A model generated the notes under the pieces. The model did not search any database. It was not told the origin of the DNA and saw only the letters and a program-made list of their open reading frames with translations. The translations under genes were made by a program, and so were the position numbers. A stretch of DNA of 38,162 nucleotides from Rickettsiales bacterium UBA2645. GTDB lineage: Bacteria; Pseudomonadota; Alphaproteobacteria; Rickettsiales; UBA1997. Each line of letters begins with the position of its first letter. Positions within the stretch are counted from its first letter, which is position 1. The stretch covers positions 251 to 38,412 of the forward strand of contig DENL01000041.1 in NCBI GenBank assembly GCA_002359655.1, in the 5' to 3' direction. Positions 37,984 to 38,162 of the stretch are shown piece after piece.

Positions 37984-38162
37984 TTACTCCTTTCTAGGTT
38001 CAATTAATTCACCAAACGCAATTATCCCTTTGCGTAATTCCGCCTTAATTTGCATTTCTTCTTTTGTTGGTAATCTCCACAAACATATTCCAGCAAATAT
38101 TCTTAGTTTGGAACTAAGAGTTTTTGCAGAAATTCCCAAGCCTGCCTCAATTCCCAAACCTG
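37984..38162 (-). CDS. Tandem-repeat protein, C-terminal part (gene continues at base 234-1)
   Basis: The open frame enters from base 38162 two bases into a codon and reads GLGIEAGLGISAKTLSSKLR then IFAGICLWRLPTKEEMQIKA and ends IEPRKE at 37984-37986. It carries on the GIEAG repeat of 1-234. KTLSSKLRIFAGICLW is the C-terminal block of this phage repeat family. The ending AAG GAG TAA doubles as the ribosome site of yopX. Confidence 0.75.
   Translation of the reverse strand, partial: GLGIEAGLGISAKTLSSKLRIFAGICLWRLPTKEEMQIKAELRKGIIAFGELIEPRKE

Noticed and set aside
1..38162. Search for an integrase, transposase or att site pair
   Set aside because: No tyrosine or serine recombinase motif in any protein read; the tRNA-like element could suggest an attP, but without an integrase and with a broken anticodon arm I do not claim it.
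1..38162. Alternative genetic code or stop recoding
   Set aside because: Capsid, terminase, portal and Bet read normally with TAA, TAG and TGA as stops and TGG as Trp; no long gene is interrupted by one stop type.

Overview
The window is essentially one complete, AT-rich, tailed-phage genome of the short-tailed (P22/SU10-like podovirus) type, and it looks circular. The two ends fall inside one and the same minus-strand gene, in its short tandem repeat, so the ends join once a few repeat bases are restored. A lipoprotein-type spanin pair and a lipoprotein cargo gene point to a Gram-negative host. The spanin style and a TrpRS fragment would suit an AT-rich alphaproteobacterium, but that is inference. 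No integrase is visible. Instead there is a ParA partition operon with palindromic sites at both ends, so the prophage may persist as a plasmid (phage-plasmid).

Layout. (1) Minus strand, 11785 down through 1 and, across the join, from 38162 down to 34246: the early/replication/accessory arm. In order of transcription it holds small unknown genes with structured leaders (9266-11785), an accessory insert with a glycosyltransferase and a TrpRS fragment (7773-9099), replication initiator genes (6289-7704), the partition operon (3607-5175), Bet recombinase plus RecE-like exonuclease (1121-2987), two tandem-repeat beta-solenoid-like proteins (236-1096 and the gene crossing the ends), and then YopX, a VRR-NUC nuclease, an ASCH protein and many tiny genes (34246-37979). 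(2) A control region at 5176-6275 has palindromes, three AAAATGTTT repeats, a 9-bp inverted repeat, a tRNA-like fold and a short plus-strand operon ending in a terminator. (3) 11786-12102 is the divergent switch between arms, with repeated AAGTTAA sites. (4) Plus strand 12103-34184 is the late arm: HTH protein, terminase small and large subunits, portal, scaffold, capsid, adaptor, tail hub, dioxygenase + acetyltransferase pair, ejection proteins, tail fibres and a possible spike, holin, overlapping spanins, lysozyme.

How it works together. Host polymerase would be recruited by the initiator near 6468-7439. Bet/exonuclease would handle recombination or circularisation, and ParA with its RHH-like partners would segregate the plasmid form. 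TerS/TerL would package through a P22-like portal. Release would use holin, GH24 lysozyme and spanins. Points most worth a second look: the tRNA-like fold with a short anticodon arm (5392-5459), the multi-hairpin leader at 10204-10336, a plus-strand RNA candidate with strong terminator at 10630-10716, the A9 frameshift gene at 35585-35919, a 23-bp exact repeat shared by two unrelated genes, and the phage-plasmid partition locus.
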